Of a stretch of 64,000 bases of DNA, positions 22,350 to 34,109 are shown piece after piece; positions within the stretch are counted from its first letter, which is position 1; each line of letters opens with the position of its first letter. Made by a program: the position numbers and the translations under genes. The notes under the pieces are model-generated. The model saw nothing but the letters and a program-made list of their open reading frames with translations, was not told where the DNA came from and searched no databases. Source of the stretch: Isoetes taiwanensis (taxonomy: Eukaryota > Streptophyta > Lycopodiopsida > Isoetales > Isoetaceae); NCBI GenBank assembly GCA_021234155.1, contig JAJEKV010000058.1, forward strand, positions 7,562,992 through 7,626,991, given 5' to 3'.

Positions 22350-24207
22350 TCATTGAGCATAATTCCAGTTGCAGCACATTCACAAGGATTTGAGAAAGAG
22401 AGATCACTTGAGCAGTTTTACAAGACAAAGTGAAGCTTGGAAGATACTGCAAGTATTGATAACACTAAACCTTGAGAAATGTGGAGATTATGCCTTAATT
22501 TCATGTCTGAGCTTTTTTTTCCTGTCTTCTTGCCTTGATTCATCCATTTTACCTTCAAATCCAATTTTTAACGCCTATTTAACTCTCAAACCATTGATTT
22601 CGGGTCAAAAAGCCAAAAAAACCTTTTTTCAAAGATGAAACTATGCATATTAAGACAAATGCCATGTCACCACATATCCATTCAAAAAATTATAGCTTAA
22701 TTGTGGCTTCCTGTGGCAATTTGCAAGATAGAGCCTGCCAAATTTGGTGTTCTTCGTCCTTTTTGTATAGTTATTCTCATCGGGCTTTTCCTGATATTGC
22801 AGTATCTTTTTCTAATATTAGTTCCTCTTATTTGCTGCCGCACTTGCCATCATCTCTCCTATTTTTGGAAAAAAAGGAAGGAAAGGGATTGGGATTTGTT
22901 TTTTTTTTTTTTTTTTGGGGGTCGCAAAAGGAATGACTACCAACGTAGAGAGCTGTGATTTCGTCATCGATCGACCATCATTCCAATAAAAATATTGCCT
23001 ATTATGCCCCTCATTTCCTTTACCATTTTCTCCCCACATTTAGCGTAGATTTGCGCCCCTCCCCCCGATCTTGAAGCAGTTATTAGTTTTCGAGATTTGG
23101 GGCTTTTATATCTTGATTACTTTTTCTATCGAGGCATGTGGAATATTTCAACTCAAAACTAGTTTCCTTAGGGTCCACGTCAAGAAAAAAACTCCAATAG
23201 AAAGATTGGACCTTTTTTGGGGTGATTCATGCTCGAACGGACCTGGATCATCAAAGTACAAATTTAAATCGATAAAAGTACAACAAATGTCAACTAAATT
23301 AATCTTTTTTTACTATGGAAATCACATTATAAGTAGACATGCCCAAAATTTGCAAAGTTTAGAGACCACAAGCGCGTTCAAGCAGATTTTTGACAACCTT
23401 TGATACCAAGATTAACTTTGGGCATCATCTTGGGATCTCTCATTATCTCTAAAGAACCATTCTTTTAATCAAATCTTTGCCTCTTTGAAAATTTGCATGA
23501 AACTCTAGAAGACAGTGGAATTTCATGAAACATTTAGATTTACAATGTTGAGCACTCTTTTTCGACTTATATTACCTTCATATTGAATAAAATTGATGAT
23601 TCATGATGTTAATTCCTTTTAAAATCCTCTTCTTCATGAGAATTACTCAGTTTCAAAGATTGTTTTCATTAATATTATTAAAAAAGAAAACCTACTTCTG
23701 CCAGAAGTGTTGTTCCAACTTCTGTTTTTCGTGGATGTCTCTCTTTATAGATTGATTCAAGTATATCCACAATTTACAAAAGCTAAAAAGATCCTCCCAT
23801 ACTTCAGATCCATTATAAATCCCTCATCTAGAAAGAATAGTCTGCTCCTCAAAAATTTAAGCATATCCAGAATTATAGCCCTAAATTTTCTTTTTTCTTG
23901 AATGTCCCACAATTGAACTATATCTTAGTCGATCAAAACTCCAAAAAAACCCTCCACTTTCATTTTTCATTTCTCCGATCACTGTTGCTTAGTTGATTAC
24001 CCATTTAATCCGATGTTTGCCTCATCAAATCTAAAAATTTGTGCCTTGCGCTACTTTTTTTAGCACATTGAAAAAGATTTGCTCAAAAATTCTGCTCTTA
24101 GCTCTCATTGACCAGGCTTAAATATCATATTTTTTTTCAGGGAAAGATAGTTTGTTTCATTGTTTTTCCCTGGATTGTTTATCATAAGTGATCTGGAGTC
24201 CTAACCA
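22350..24207 (+). repeat. LTR-like insertion with tRNA-Gln-type PBS
   Basis: TAAGTGATCTGGAGTCCTAACCA (first 20 bases from 24186) repeats the PBS junction seen at 3879-3902 with small changes; the TGG is at 24194. The preceding AT-rich non-coding 1.8 kb is therefore probably a diverged LTR of the same Ty3/gypsy family. It has no gag downstream, because LINE sequence resumes at about 24300. The left end is uncertain. It contains a poly-T/G tract near 22899-22920 and no convincing genes. Confidence 0.4.
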
Positions 24208-24299
24208 CACCGATGGTAGGTTTCTTTTACTGAGGTTGGCTTGGTAGTTAGGAAACTAGTCAACATTAGTAAGCTCCCTTTGGCAACTCCTAGGGAAAC

Positions 24300-24620
24300 T
24301 CCTAACTGCATTAGTCTTTTTCCCAACTTCTCTATTGTTAAAAGCCTTTGCAAAATCTATAAAGAAGCAATACATATCTTGCTATATTTTTGTTGTCCTT
24401 TGTCAAGGCCTACAACGTGAAAATAGTATCTATGGTGGAGTGTCTAGGACTTAACCCTACATGCGTAAAGGCACGTACCTCTGCGTCCTCTGCCCATGAC
24501 ATCAATTGCTGCTCACAAATTCTGGCTAGCAGTTTTGCGAACGATGAGCTGACCATGATTGTGTGGTAGTTGGCAATGCAATGAGAATCACTTGTCGTAC
24601 GATGATAGGCAACAACAACA
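24300..24620 (-). pseudogene. LINE reverse transcriptase fragment, N-terminal side
   Basis: Minus-strand reading gives VSSSFAKLLARICEQQLMSW (about 24500-24560), then WAEDAEVRAFTHVGLSPRHS and TIDTIFTL, then a YRFCKGF end near 24335. This is the 'YR-I-S...R..W......Q.GFR..ST.D..FTL' block at the N-side of non-LTR RTs. It contains a stop and degenerate positions. Its continuation lies 2 kb away at 22290, across the LTR-like insertion. Confidence 0.6.
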
Positions 24621-24956
24621 ACATGACTATCAAGTTACATTGTGGAACCTGGATTGCTACATTCTCGTGTGTGTTGTTTCTTCATGTCTCGTTGTATGTG
24701 TCTTCATGTTATGTACTAGTGTGGTAAACATCCTCTAAACCAAGATTCTGAATAAAAGGAGGAAAATGCCAGGAGTAAACAAGCCCTTTCTAATTTATGA
24801 TCTATAGATTCAAAATTATGTAGATCCAATGGGCCATTTCAATTTTGGCTAGATTGCAGGAAACATCCACCCTTCCATAAGGAAAACCCGTTAAAAATAA
24901 TGAATAAGGTCGCAACCAAAATATTCCATATTCTATCTAAGATACCACCTACAATT

Positions 24957-25300
24957 GTAATGAATTGAATTAATTTTCATGCGGAGACCAATTGGCCTAT
25001 GAACCCAAACAAGGAACACGGCAAGCATTTACTAGTAGGATTAAAAACCCCTATCTCGAAGGGTTTTCGAGGGGACAACCTTGGGAGTAATAGGTATGTT
25101 GAGAGACTGTACAATGGCACATTATGATGCATGTCATTGCAACGCCCAAAGACATAACTGAGTGCCTGCATCCATGATCCTAGTGAACCCACTGAAGTTG
25201 TGTCCAACAATGCATGTAGCTGCTGGTTAGCTGGATGGAATAACTTAAAAGACAAGATTCTAGCAACAATGAGTGGCTGAGATGTGCCCCATGACCCACG
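24957..25300 (+). repeat. Dispersed repeat A, copy 2
   Basis: Direct-orientation relative of 19644-19930 (shared GGGTTTTCGAGG, GGCCTATG, ACCCAAA blocks). The minus strand holds a 129-codon frame (25366-24977) without recognisable domain; I treat it as chance within the repeat. Confidence 0.45.
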
Positions 25301-25830
25301 GCCAAGATTTTGACAAGTATCCAGTGGGAGTATCCAATGGGTCTGTGCTATAGTGTTGGAATGCAATTACATCCAGAAATATTCTATTTTCTATCTTGGT
25401 TTCCATGAGCCAGCTCATGTGGTATTTTATGCATTTGAACATTGGAGGACGTTGGGATAACCCCAACGGGATAGGGCTGGGCATACGGACATAACAATGT
25501 TTTCTTCTAATCTATTCTATTCTACTTCATCATCTAAAGTGTATCATTTCCAAAGAAGATGTAACCTGCAAAGAAGGCCTAGTATGAGGTGGTATAAAGT
25601 CCATTTATCAGATGGGTTGTGTAGCGGGTTCAACAAACATTTACAATTTACACAGGGACTTGGACAAGGCTAACTCATGCTCATGCTTGGGATTGACATC
25701 TTCACATAAATCAGTGCAATGAACTTGTCTTTTCTTGCCTTCTTTTCCACATTTTCAAGAGCTAACAAGTGTTAGCCTTCACTTTACCATAATAGATGAG
25801 ATCTTAAGGGAAAGCACACTCTTGGAGCTT

Positions 25831-28800
25831 TCATAACGACTCAATACTAGATTCTGGAACTATAGATAGTTTTCCAACATTTCTCTTCATAATAGATATC
25901 CTACTAGAACGCTTTGCCACAATTTTTCCCACAACTTGATCAAACTTGAAAAGTTCATTTGCATGCATTGTCTTCAGCTCCCTCTCCACATTTCTGTGGC
26001 GCTGCAATCCAACAAAAGAATCGTATAATTACGTGATGAATCCTGATACATCAGACATTAGCACTGCTACCCAAACAAAAAAGGGCTCTATGTTCGTTGA
26101 AATCTACATGCCTGGTGGCAACGGTCAAGATCTTGGGCTTTATTTTTTCGGAGCTCATCCCGTGCTTGGGATGCTCTTTGAAGGAGAACTTCCATCTCAG
26201 ATGCTTGTTTAGCTCTTAAAGCGTGTTCCTTTGCAAAAATTTCATTATGGTAAGCTTGTAGTGTCACCTCTAATTCTGCTGCTTCCATACGATCCCCTTC
26301 TGCCTTCATCTCCTGAGCTTCTAAATATTTCCCTTGTTTCCCAAGGTGGTCCTATAAAAAGGATATCTACGTGAGGCGAACATAGAAATTAATGATGGCA
26401 TACTTAATGCCCCAGCATAACTGTGGTTGTCAAGTTTGAGATACACATGTATATTAAAGCATTCTTCAGAAAGAATAAAAAACTAACCATTTCAGTGGTA
26501 GTACCTGCACTTTTCTTAATTTTAGGAGTTCTCGAGACCACTGGGGCTTAGATGGAGTCTTTGATAACATCTTCAACCTAAAATCTTCCAGGTCTTTCAT
26601 TTGTTGTCTCTTCAATTCCGCTGCGTGGTCCATTACTTCTCTATGGAATGTTTTTAGCTTTTCGTCCCACAACTGCATTATCATAAATAAAAAATGGAGA
26701 GGATTGAACTGGTGCATTGTGACATGTCAGTAGTCATGAAAGTAATAAATGATTTGAATCATGCCCACTACCATGCTAACATTACTGTTCCCTAAAGGTT
26801 GAGAAAGTTCCCTTACTAGGTTAGGGGGGTTTATAACCATCATTGCATCTCAGTTTCAAGTTAGACTGGTAACAGACAAAAGCATTGGTCGATTTTATAA
26901 CATGGTAAGATCTGATCACTTCGAATTTCTGACATGAGCATGAAAGAATGATATTCCTTAGTGTGTGTTCATTTGTTTAAGTCAAGCCATACCCGATTCC
27001 TATCATCAATTTCAGACTTGTATGCATCCTTGGCCATCTCTAACTCATGGTAGTGCCTGTCTAACATTGCTGCTCGTCGTTTATTGTCTTCAGAAATCTA
27101 CAAGCATAAAAAATTTTATGTTCGGCTAAAAGAAAGCATGACCCCACAATATAATCTCATAAAGTATTGTTAAACCTTCATAGCACTTAGTCTTGCAGCC
27201 GCTGCATTTGCCTCAAGGTAGTTACCCTCAGCTTCACACTTTTTTCGATACTCATCAAGTTCGTTCAATGTCTCCACAACCTGAATTGAATGTAAAAATA
27301 AGCAACAAAGTGCAATATTTTTTTTAAACTCTTTAAATCCTTAGAAGCGTGATATTTTATGTCGCATTTATTGATTTAATGTGGATCTGAGAGCTAACAT
27401 ACTAGCACCTTTAAAAGACCAAATGAACCAGTATCATGTGTGTTTTAGGAGTATTAGTGGAAAGTAAATCAAATAAACCTCAGGCTCAAACGGTGGATAA
27501 ATATCCAAAGCACTTGCTCTTCTACTAGGGCTTCTTTGAAGCGTACCGAAAGCATCTGGTGAAGAGCATGCGCTCATGTCTACACTTTGCCTGTAACAAG
27601 GCCAGTTTCGTGGTGGTCACGATGATGCGCTGAAATAAAAGATTAGCTGAGCGCAAGAGAAGAGCACAAGAAAGCCCTTATTAACATCTGTCAAATAGCA
27701 CATGGATTGCAATGAAAGGTTGCAGAGTATTTCATTTATAGTTAAGTTCCTGGTTAATGATCAGTAAATAATATCAAAAAAGCATAAGCATCATATATGA
27801 ATCCGATAGCAACACCATTTCTTGCTATCTAGAATGTCGTTGATATTAGATAGAGAGAGGTTTCCTTTTGAAAACATATCAGTTCCCCTCCAGATGGAAG
27901 TCACAACCAGAGGTTAAATATGGTAATGTTGCTTTCTGAACTTCAAGAGAGCCTTGACAAACTGTTGCCAGACAACAAATTAACTTAGATTTCATAACCA
28001 AAGTTGTAACTGTACATAAAGTAGCTGATACCAAGCCCATCCGGTAGTGATATAATGAAATGAAGTGCCTTCTGCACATTCTACAAATTGGCTAACTATT
28101 GAGAAAGCCAATTTGTCTAAGCTCAGATATAATAGTCCTCAAAACAGGTAATGCAGACTGGAACATTTGCGTTAATCAAAACAAATTTGCATTTGATTGA
28201 CCAAGATGATATTTTGTTAGGTTACAAACAGAAGGTTCTGTTACGTTGTCGTCTCTGGCTAGATTCCGCTTATGATTTACATATACGTGGCACAGAAGTT
28301 GAAAGTTTCCATGTAATTGAAATTAAAACCAAGAAGAATTAAATAAATTCCTAATATGCAACTATTGCAAGTCCACCTTGATTTGAGGAAAGAAGGATAT
28401 CTGTGGTCCTTCAGGTCTTCAGCAACCTGCATGAAAAGATAGTATTAATCAAAGACCTTCAGCATATCACTTATCTTTATTACATATTACAAGTCTGCTA
28501 CAAAAAGCATATCAAAACTCACTCAAAGCATTGCTTAGTGGAGAGAAAATATCTGTGAATGTTCGTTTAGTACTCATGCACACAGGAATATATGTTTGAG
28601 AACCGACATTTTAAGTTATATCCTTTGAGGAACATGAGGACTTAAAAAATTGCTTGGCATGTAAGATGCTTCATTCCTGCATCTCTTATATTGCTCCCTT
28701 CTCTTTAGTGTTTACAGAAGAATGACAGGAAGAGAATCGTACTATTTGTGCACACTGGCAAATTTATTCACTGACAACCTACATTGTTGATACTATCATA

Positions 28801-29837
28801 CAGAAAATACATGTTAGCAAGACTGAATTGCACGTCAACTCTAGGAACATGCCTATAAGCGCTATGTAGTTTATAAATATTTATGTGATAGATGCTTTAG
28901 TGATGGCCTCGCTCTGTTGGATACACGGTTTGACCTGCTACATTACATTAAGGGTAGGGATGTAATAGGTTTGGGTTAATCTTTGTGGTGTGGTTTTTGA
29001 GTTCAGCATAACTACTATGGGAACTTGCATGCATATGCTGTGGAGAGAATCAGTATGATGCCAGGAATAGCTGTTAAAACCTATTACAAATACTTGGCTG
29101 AAGAAGCAGTTGGCAAGCGAGCCAGATAATTAGCTTCACGTAGTAGAAGAAAACACAAGAGGCAATTCAGTTGCTTCAACAAGATTGTGTTACAACAATA
29201 TATGTTATAGCAATATATATAGCATTGTGCATTGAGGCATTGCTATAACCAGTTACATCACTCTTGATGTCTCGAGAAAAGTGGACATAAGCATGCTTTA
29301 TCTTTGTGCTCATAACAAACTTATTAAGTGTAGCAGCAGAAAGAACAGATTTTAATGTCATCAACTTCATGATAAGAAAGGCAATAAGGAATACTAGCAT
29401 ACCATTGGCAAATCTTCACCACTTTGCCTCCGGCCCATCACAGTTGAAGTTCGACTTCCAGAGTCAGAACCCTCCCAGGCATTGGGGTCCATTTGTGCTG
29501 CACCATTCTTGGCTGCGTCAACACAATCTAATACATCCTTTGACATTTCATAACCTTGAGACTCTGATTGTCGTTGATTCTTCATTAAATCCAATGGGAT
29601 TGATAAATCCATTTTTTCTGTATTTGGTGATGCATCTTGTTCTTCTTCAATCTGCATTTTTTCTCCCTTTGGCAAAGCATCTTGTTCTTCTTCAATCTGC
29701 AATTTTTCTCCCTTTGGCAAAGCATCTTGTTCTTCTTCAATCCTTGACAAGGCATCTTGTTCTTCTTCAATCTGCTCTGCTTCCATTTTTTTCGAGGGTT
29801 GATTAAGCCCTGTGGTATTCACCTCTAGCTCCAACAT
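25831..29837 (-). CDS. Conserved coiled-coil protein, 8 exons, 461 aa (family not named)
   Basis: Splice model: 29837-29403, 28426-28377, 27590-27479, 27280-27176, 27097-26993, 26672-26505, 26351-26112, 26001-25831. The total is 1386 nt, all phases agree and there are no internal stops; stop TGA at 25831-25833. Exon 1 is acidic and has in-frame 15-residue repeats (IEEEQDALPKGEK). The rest is a charged helical protein: SPSRRASALDIYPPFEPE, LDEYRKKCEAEGNYLEANAA, RRAAMLDRHYHELE, LSKTPSKPQWSRELLKLR, KYLEAQEMKAEGDRMEAAEL, then a basic tail. Alternating 'NYLEA'/'KYLEA' segments suggest repeated helical hairpins. Intron 7 uses a GC donor (26111-26110); the other introns are GT-AG. I do not recognise a named family; a cytoskeletal or axonemal role is only a guess. 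An additional upstream exon near 30040-30090 is possible. Confidence 0.85.
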
Positions 29838-30232
29838 TGTGATTGTTGGGTATCATTCTTCCTATCTAAATCTTCCCTGGCATTTTTTTGCCGTTCCCAC
29901 TAAGATGTCGAACATGACATATGGAAATATATCTGCCAAAACATGAATTTGAATTTGAATTCAACAAGAGATCATCCATCAACCACTGACATATCGAAAA
30001 TGTTTCAGAGGATCAAATTACTACTAGCGTGCATACCCATTTAGAAGATCTTTCCGACGTGTGCGTATTGGCGGCATCCAAGCAGTCGTCTAATGTATTA
30101 GGAAACGCGATGGCCTTTCCTCAGAGTGTTGTATAGAGCTCATTAAGCAGAGGAAAAATGGAGAACGGGGGAGCTTAAGGGGTGGAAGTTATTCGAGTTT
30201 CACTAGCTTCACTATTATTATTAGATATTATT

Positions 30233-30640
30233 CCTTAACGCCCTGGTTCTCTGGTTTACAGGCTGAGATCTAATCTCAGCCGTCCATTAAAGTGCTGTTA
30301 CCAGCTAGTAACAGCTCATTGGCCCACAACTTCTACTCTTTCTCTCATAACATCCTAGAGTGTTAGATATAATCTCATAAAATCCTAGAGTGTTAGAGTA
30401 TTATCAAAACATTATTACAGATTATCACAGTAATCTCACAGTAATTACTTATCACAGTAATCTCATAAAATCCTAGAGTGTTAGAGTATTATCAAAACAT
30501 TATTACAGATTATGACAGTAATTACTTATCACAGTTTCAAGTCATATTCACAATTGCCATATTTTTTACAACTGCCATATTTTTTCACAAGTGCCATATT
30601 TTTTACAACTGTGCTGTAACTAAAGCTGTTTCCCAACTTC
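30233..30640. repeat. Mixed small repeats and foldbacks
   Basis: TTAACGCCCTGG at about 30236 is the terminal motif of the foldback family at 34 kb. Two perfect small hairpins follow: GCTGAGAT/ATCTCAGC (about 30263-30281) and CTGTTAC/GTAACAG (about 30294-30314). An 88-bp direct repeat (AATCTCATAAAATCCTAGAG..., starting about 30371 and 30459) comes next, then a short tandem array of ACTGCCATATTTTTT units (about 30548-30605). Likely remnants of non-autonomous elements upstream of the coiled-coil gene. Confidence 0.6.
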
Positions 30641-31365
30641 CATATTTTCCACTGCTGTAACTTGCCATGCTGCCATGTATCCACATCATATTACTGCTGC
30701 CATCTATACAAATATTACAGATCATAATCGCTGCCATCTATCCAAGGAGTTTTCTGCCCATACAAGCATTTACAATCAATAAAATCAGAAATTTGAACAC
30801 CAATAGAACGTACCAACAGAATGAAAAAAACGTACCAATAGAATGAGAAATTAAAACTAAATCCACGGGGAGGGTATGCAGAATTCTGAACTGGATATCC
30901 AACATTTGGAACTCCGACATTTGTCATATTAGCCAATGGTGGTCGAAAATTAGGTTGAGGTTTCAGCTGGCCATCTATAAGTAAAACACACATGAAATTT
31001 AAGTATTCAAAGGCATGAAATTATATCATTACCAGTCTGATTTGTTGCCTCCTGCTGCATTGCAATTTGTGGCCGAGGAGAAATTTGCTGCACATGTTCC
31101 ATTTGCTGTCGAGATTGATGCAAAATCTCCTCAACCTGCTCCTCAAGTTCTTTGCTGAACTCTCCTCGGGCCACGAATTCGCTGCTCCCTCGATCGCCGC
31201 TTAGAAGGCGGTTTTAACACAGCGTTCTCCCAAGGCAAGAACTAATTATGAACAAAGAATGGGCGTTTCAACATTCTCGTCTGGTGCATTGACTATATGA
31301 ATCGAATAATGATAAGAAAATAGAAGAAGAAGAACAGGCATAACAAATGAGTCATAAATACTCAC

Positions 31366-33711
31366 GTTTTTCTTGTAACATTGCAAGAGTGGCAGCGTAA
31401 GGCTTTCCGCCTGGCATAATGCTTGCTTGCATTGCCATCATGGCTTGCTTTTTCTGTCAAACAAATATCATTGTAAATGTACAAAAAAACATCATTGTAA
31501 AGTAATTTACCTGAATGGTCATAGTTACGAAGTGTATCGACACGTTTATGCCCAGTTAAATCCTTAAGATTGTCATCAGGAATTCCTTGTTGGCGAGCTC
31601 TTGTGACTGCATAGTGACGCAATGTCTTGTTGCTTATCTTGAGGCCTATCAAACAAAAAAAAAAATTAGCCTTCAAATTTTGAAAACTTCACAACGACAA
31701 AAGGGATGAAAGAATACCAGCTATATTGCCCATGATCTTTCCAACTTTGAAAATTTTGTTCCACCCTAAATTTGTCTTAGCATACCAGCAACTTGATCCT
31801 CCAGCAACAAACGTCTTACTAGCCTTGAGAAAATGGCGATCACAAACATCTTCTCCATCATCCACTGGTGGAAGTCGAGAAATATACTTTTCAAAAGTCT
31901 TATATAAGTCTTCGTTAACTGTTTCGTACACCTCAACAGGCTTTCTTAGGTCTGATTCTTTGCAATTATTCAGATCACCTGGACGATTTTTACAAGGCCT
32001 TTGCATAAACCTGTATGGACACATTATAGCAAAGATTAATTATTACAACAGTAGCAACACACACAAAAGGAAAATAAAAAACTCACCTAACAAATCGCCC
32101 GTAACGATCTTGCATCAATTGAAAGTCACTATAGACCACATTCCACAACTCCTTTCCCCCACGAATCAAAAAATTGGTTATACAATAGAAAATAACCCGA
32201 TTAAGAAGGCCATTTGGAGTCGATGGCGAAAACTCTTCCGCTGCCAAGACCTTCACAATCACCTGTAATAGTACAAACCTTACATCTAAAATACATGTAA
32301 AATACAAGCATCTACTTAATCTAGTTGCAGAAATGAAAACATCTTAATTACCTTATCAGTTATCATATTAAAGGAATCCGGATTTCTTGGCTGCCTTGCC
32401 ATAATATCTGCTATCACTTTGTTAGCTGCCTCTTTCGCTGCAGCAAAAAACGGATGCTCAAATACATTGATATCTGGCTCATCTTGACCCGTGGTACGTA
32501 TACGGTCATTTCTTCCTTCTCGCAACAATCTGAACATAAACAATAACATGGACAATCAAAATAAACAATAACATGGACAATAACATGTAGCTCAGCCGAT
32601 TTGTGCATTCTAAGAAGCATATGTAAATTGCAGAAACTAGGCTGTTCAAAGCATTGCTACACTACGTCTAATCTTGTTTCAGCATGCTGATCTAAGTTAC
32701 ACAACCACAGTTTTTATTCTATGCTGCTTTTCCCAAAGTTACACATCCCATCAAGATATAAGAGTGCAGATCCATGTAACCGCATGCATGCACCCATGTT
32801 TAGAGTGCAGATCCATGTACCCGGATTAGAGTGCAGATCCATGTATTAGAGTGCAGATCCATGTACCCGGATGCATGCACCCATATTTACCTCTGAAATA
32901 TTGTTCCCCAATGGCCAGTGTTTTAACCAATGATAGCAAATACAACAGGCATTCACAGCATTAGAGTGCAGATCCATGTACCCGGATGCATGCACACATA
33001 TTTAGCTCTGAAATATTGCATAGATTTTGAGTATTTTTCAACTTTTCATTTAAATAGAAAGAAAAGAAGGCCTATTCAAGAAAGGGCATGCCTATTCTAT
33101 TTAAAGCATTCTCCTTCCACGATTTTCCCTTGCATGGCTATTATAAGGCTGTAAGTTAAACTTAAAATATCTAAGAATTCTCAACCTTAAACTAATATAA
33201 GCTATAATTGAACCAAACTTAGAATATCAGGTAACTAACCTTCCAAAAGTAGTCAAGAAATCCTTTATTGTCGTTGCTTTATACATCTTTCCATTTCTTT
33301 GTACAACTTGCTGCAAAAAATACACAAGATGCTGACCAAACTCACGGATCTCCAGTGTATTGAACTCTTGAATTCGTTTCTGAAATGATGAAGATACTCC
33401 AAACAATTTTCCACCATATTCTCTCCTCCATTCATAATATCTCTCAGCATAAGCATTATCTTTTCTCTCAGTACTGGCCTTCTTCTTCATAGTGAGAGCC
33501 ATTCTTGCATCAGCATCAAGAAAACCTGATTTACCTGATTTCTTGTTGTTTCTACCATCAGATTCTTCAACATCTGATTCTGATTCAGAATCAGAGTCAA
33601 TGAGATCAACTGGCAATGCATCTATCGCTAAAAAACTCAAGAAACTCGAGATTTCTTGGGAATGGCACAAAGCTTATTTGCAAACCGTCCTCTTCGGCGA
33701 TTCTTGCTCAT
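31366..33711 (-). CDS. Crypton-type (DUF3504-like) tyrosine recombinase, spliced
   Basis: Exons with consistent phases: 33711-33669 (tentative), 33609-33240, 32529-32352, 32262-32087, 32010-31718, 31645-31511, 31453-31366. Further possible C-terminal exons (Q/P-rich) lie near 31170-31033 and 30974-30720. The domain starts with HLVYFLQQVVQRNGKMYKAT (SAM-like N-part), then FLIRGGKELWNV (first catalytic Arg) and WYAKTNLGWNKI. The catalytic end is KTLRHYAVTRARQQG (Arg at 31619-31617; the usual His three residues before it is Lys), DLTGHKRVDTLRNY (His 31550-31548, nucleophile Tyr 31523-31521). This is the order of Crypton/DUF3504 recombinases, which act by a Tyr-DNA intermediate. The N-part is acidic/Ser-rich. 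All listed exons are open and the splice sites good. The short first intron (59 nt) could instead be a frameshift. Mobile element versus domesticated host gene is open; the many introns favour the latter. Confidence 0.78.
32763..32995. repeat. Minisatellite in an intron of the recombinase gene
   Basis: AGAGTGCAGATCCATGTA occurs five times (about 32764, 32800, 32827, 32846, 32962), in part followed by CCCGGATGCATGCACCCATATTTA. It lies in the intron between 33239 and 32530. Confidence 0.75.
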
Positions 33712-33955
33712 TTTAGCGGCGTCTTCTTCCCTTTCGATCTTTTTTTTGTTCTTTAGCCATCAGAGCATCTTGAGAAATCAAAGGATTCTCAGATGATAGA
33801 TCTAAAACAGCACATTCAGACCCTAAACAAAATGATGGCGCCATTCCGGCGTCCTCTGAAGCCATCATGTCGCTTGCTCCTTCTGCTCCCATTCCGGCTC
33901 CTCTCCTCTCTTCGATCTGTGCGTGCAGCAAACCCTCGAACCAAGGGCGTTAAGG

Positions 33956-34103
33956 GCGATAACGCCCTGCCCCTCAGACGTTACCTACAAAAAAATTTTC
34001 GGGCCAACGAAAATGCCTCGGGCGTGCGCTGCGCGCACGCCCTCGGCATTTTCGTTGGCCCTCAAATTTTTTTGTAGGTAACGTCCTCGGGGCAGGGCGT
34101 TAT
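33956..34103. mobile_element. 148-bp foldback element 1
   Basis: GATAACGCCCTGCCCC (33956-33971) pairs with GGGGCAGGGCGTTATC (34088-34103). Pairing continues almost perfectly through ACGTTACCTACAAAAAAA and GGCCAACGAAAATGCC to the centre GCGCTGCGCGC near 34030. There is no coding capacity. It lies 245 bp upstream of the recombinase start codon, in its possible promoter region. Confidence 0.75.
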
Positions 34104-34109
34104 CTACAC

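Noticed and set aside
33227-33670. Start of the recombinase at 33670
   Set aside because: The codon there is TTG. An ATG at 33711 with a short intron, or a frameshift, explains the N-terminus better.
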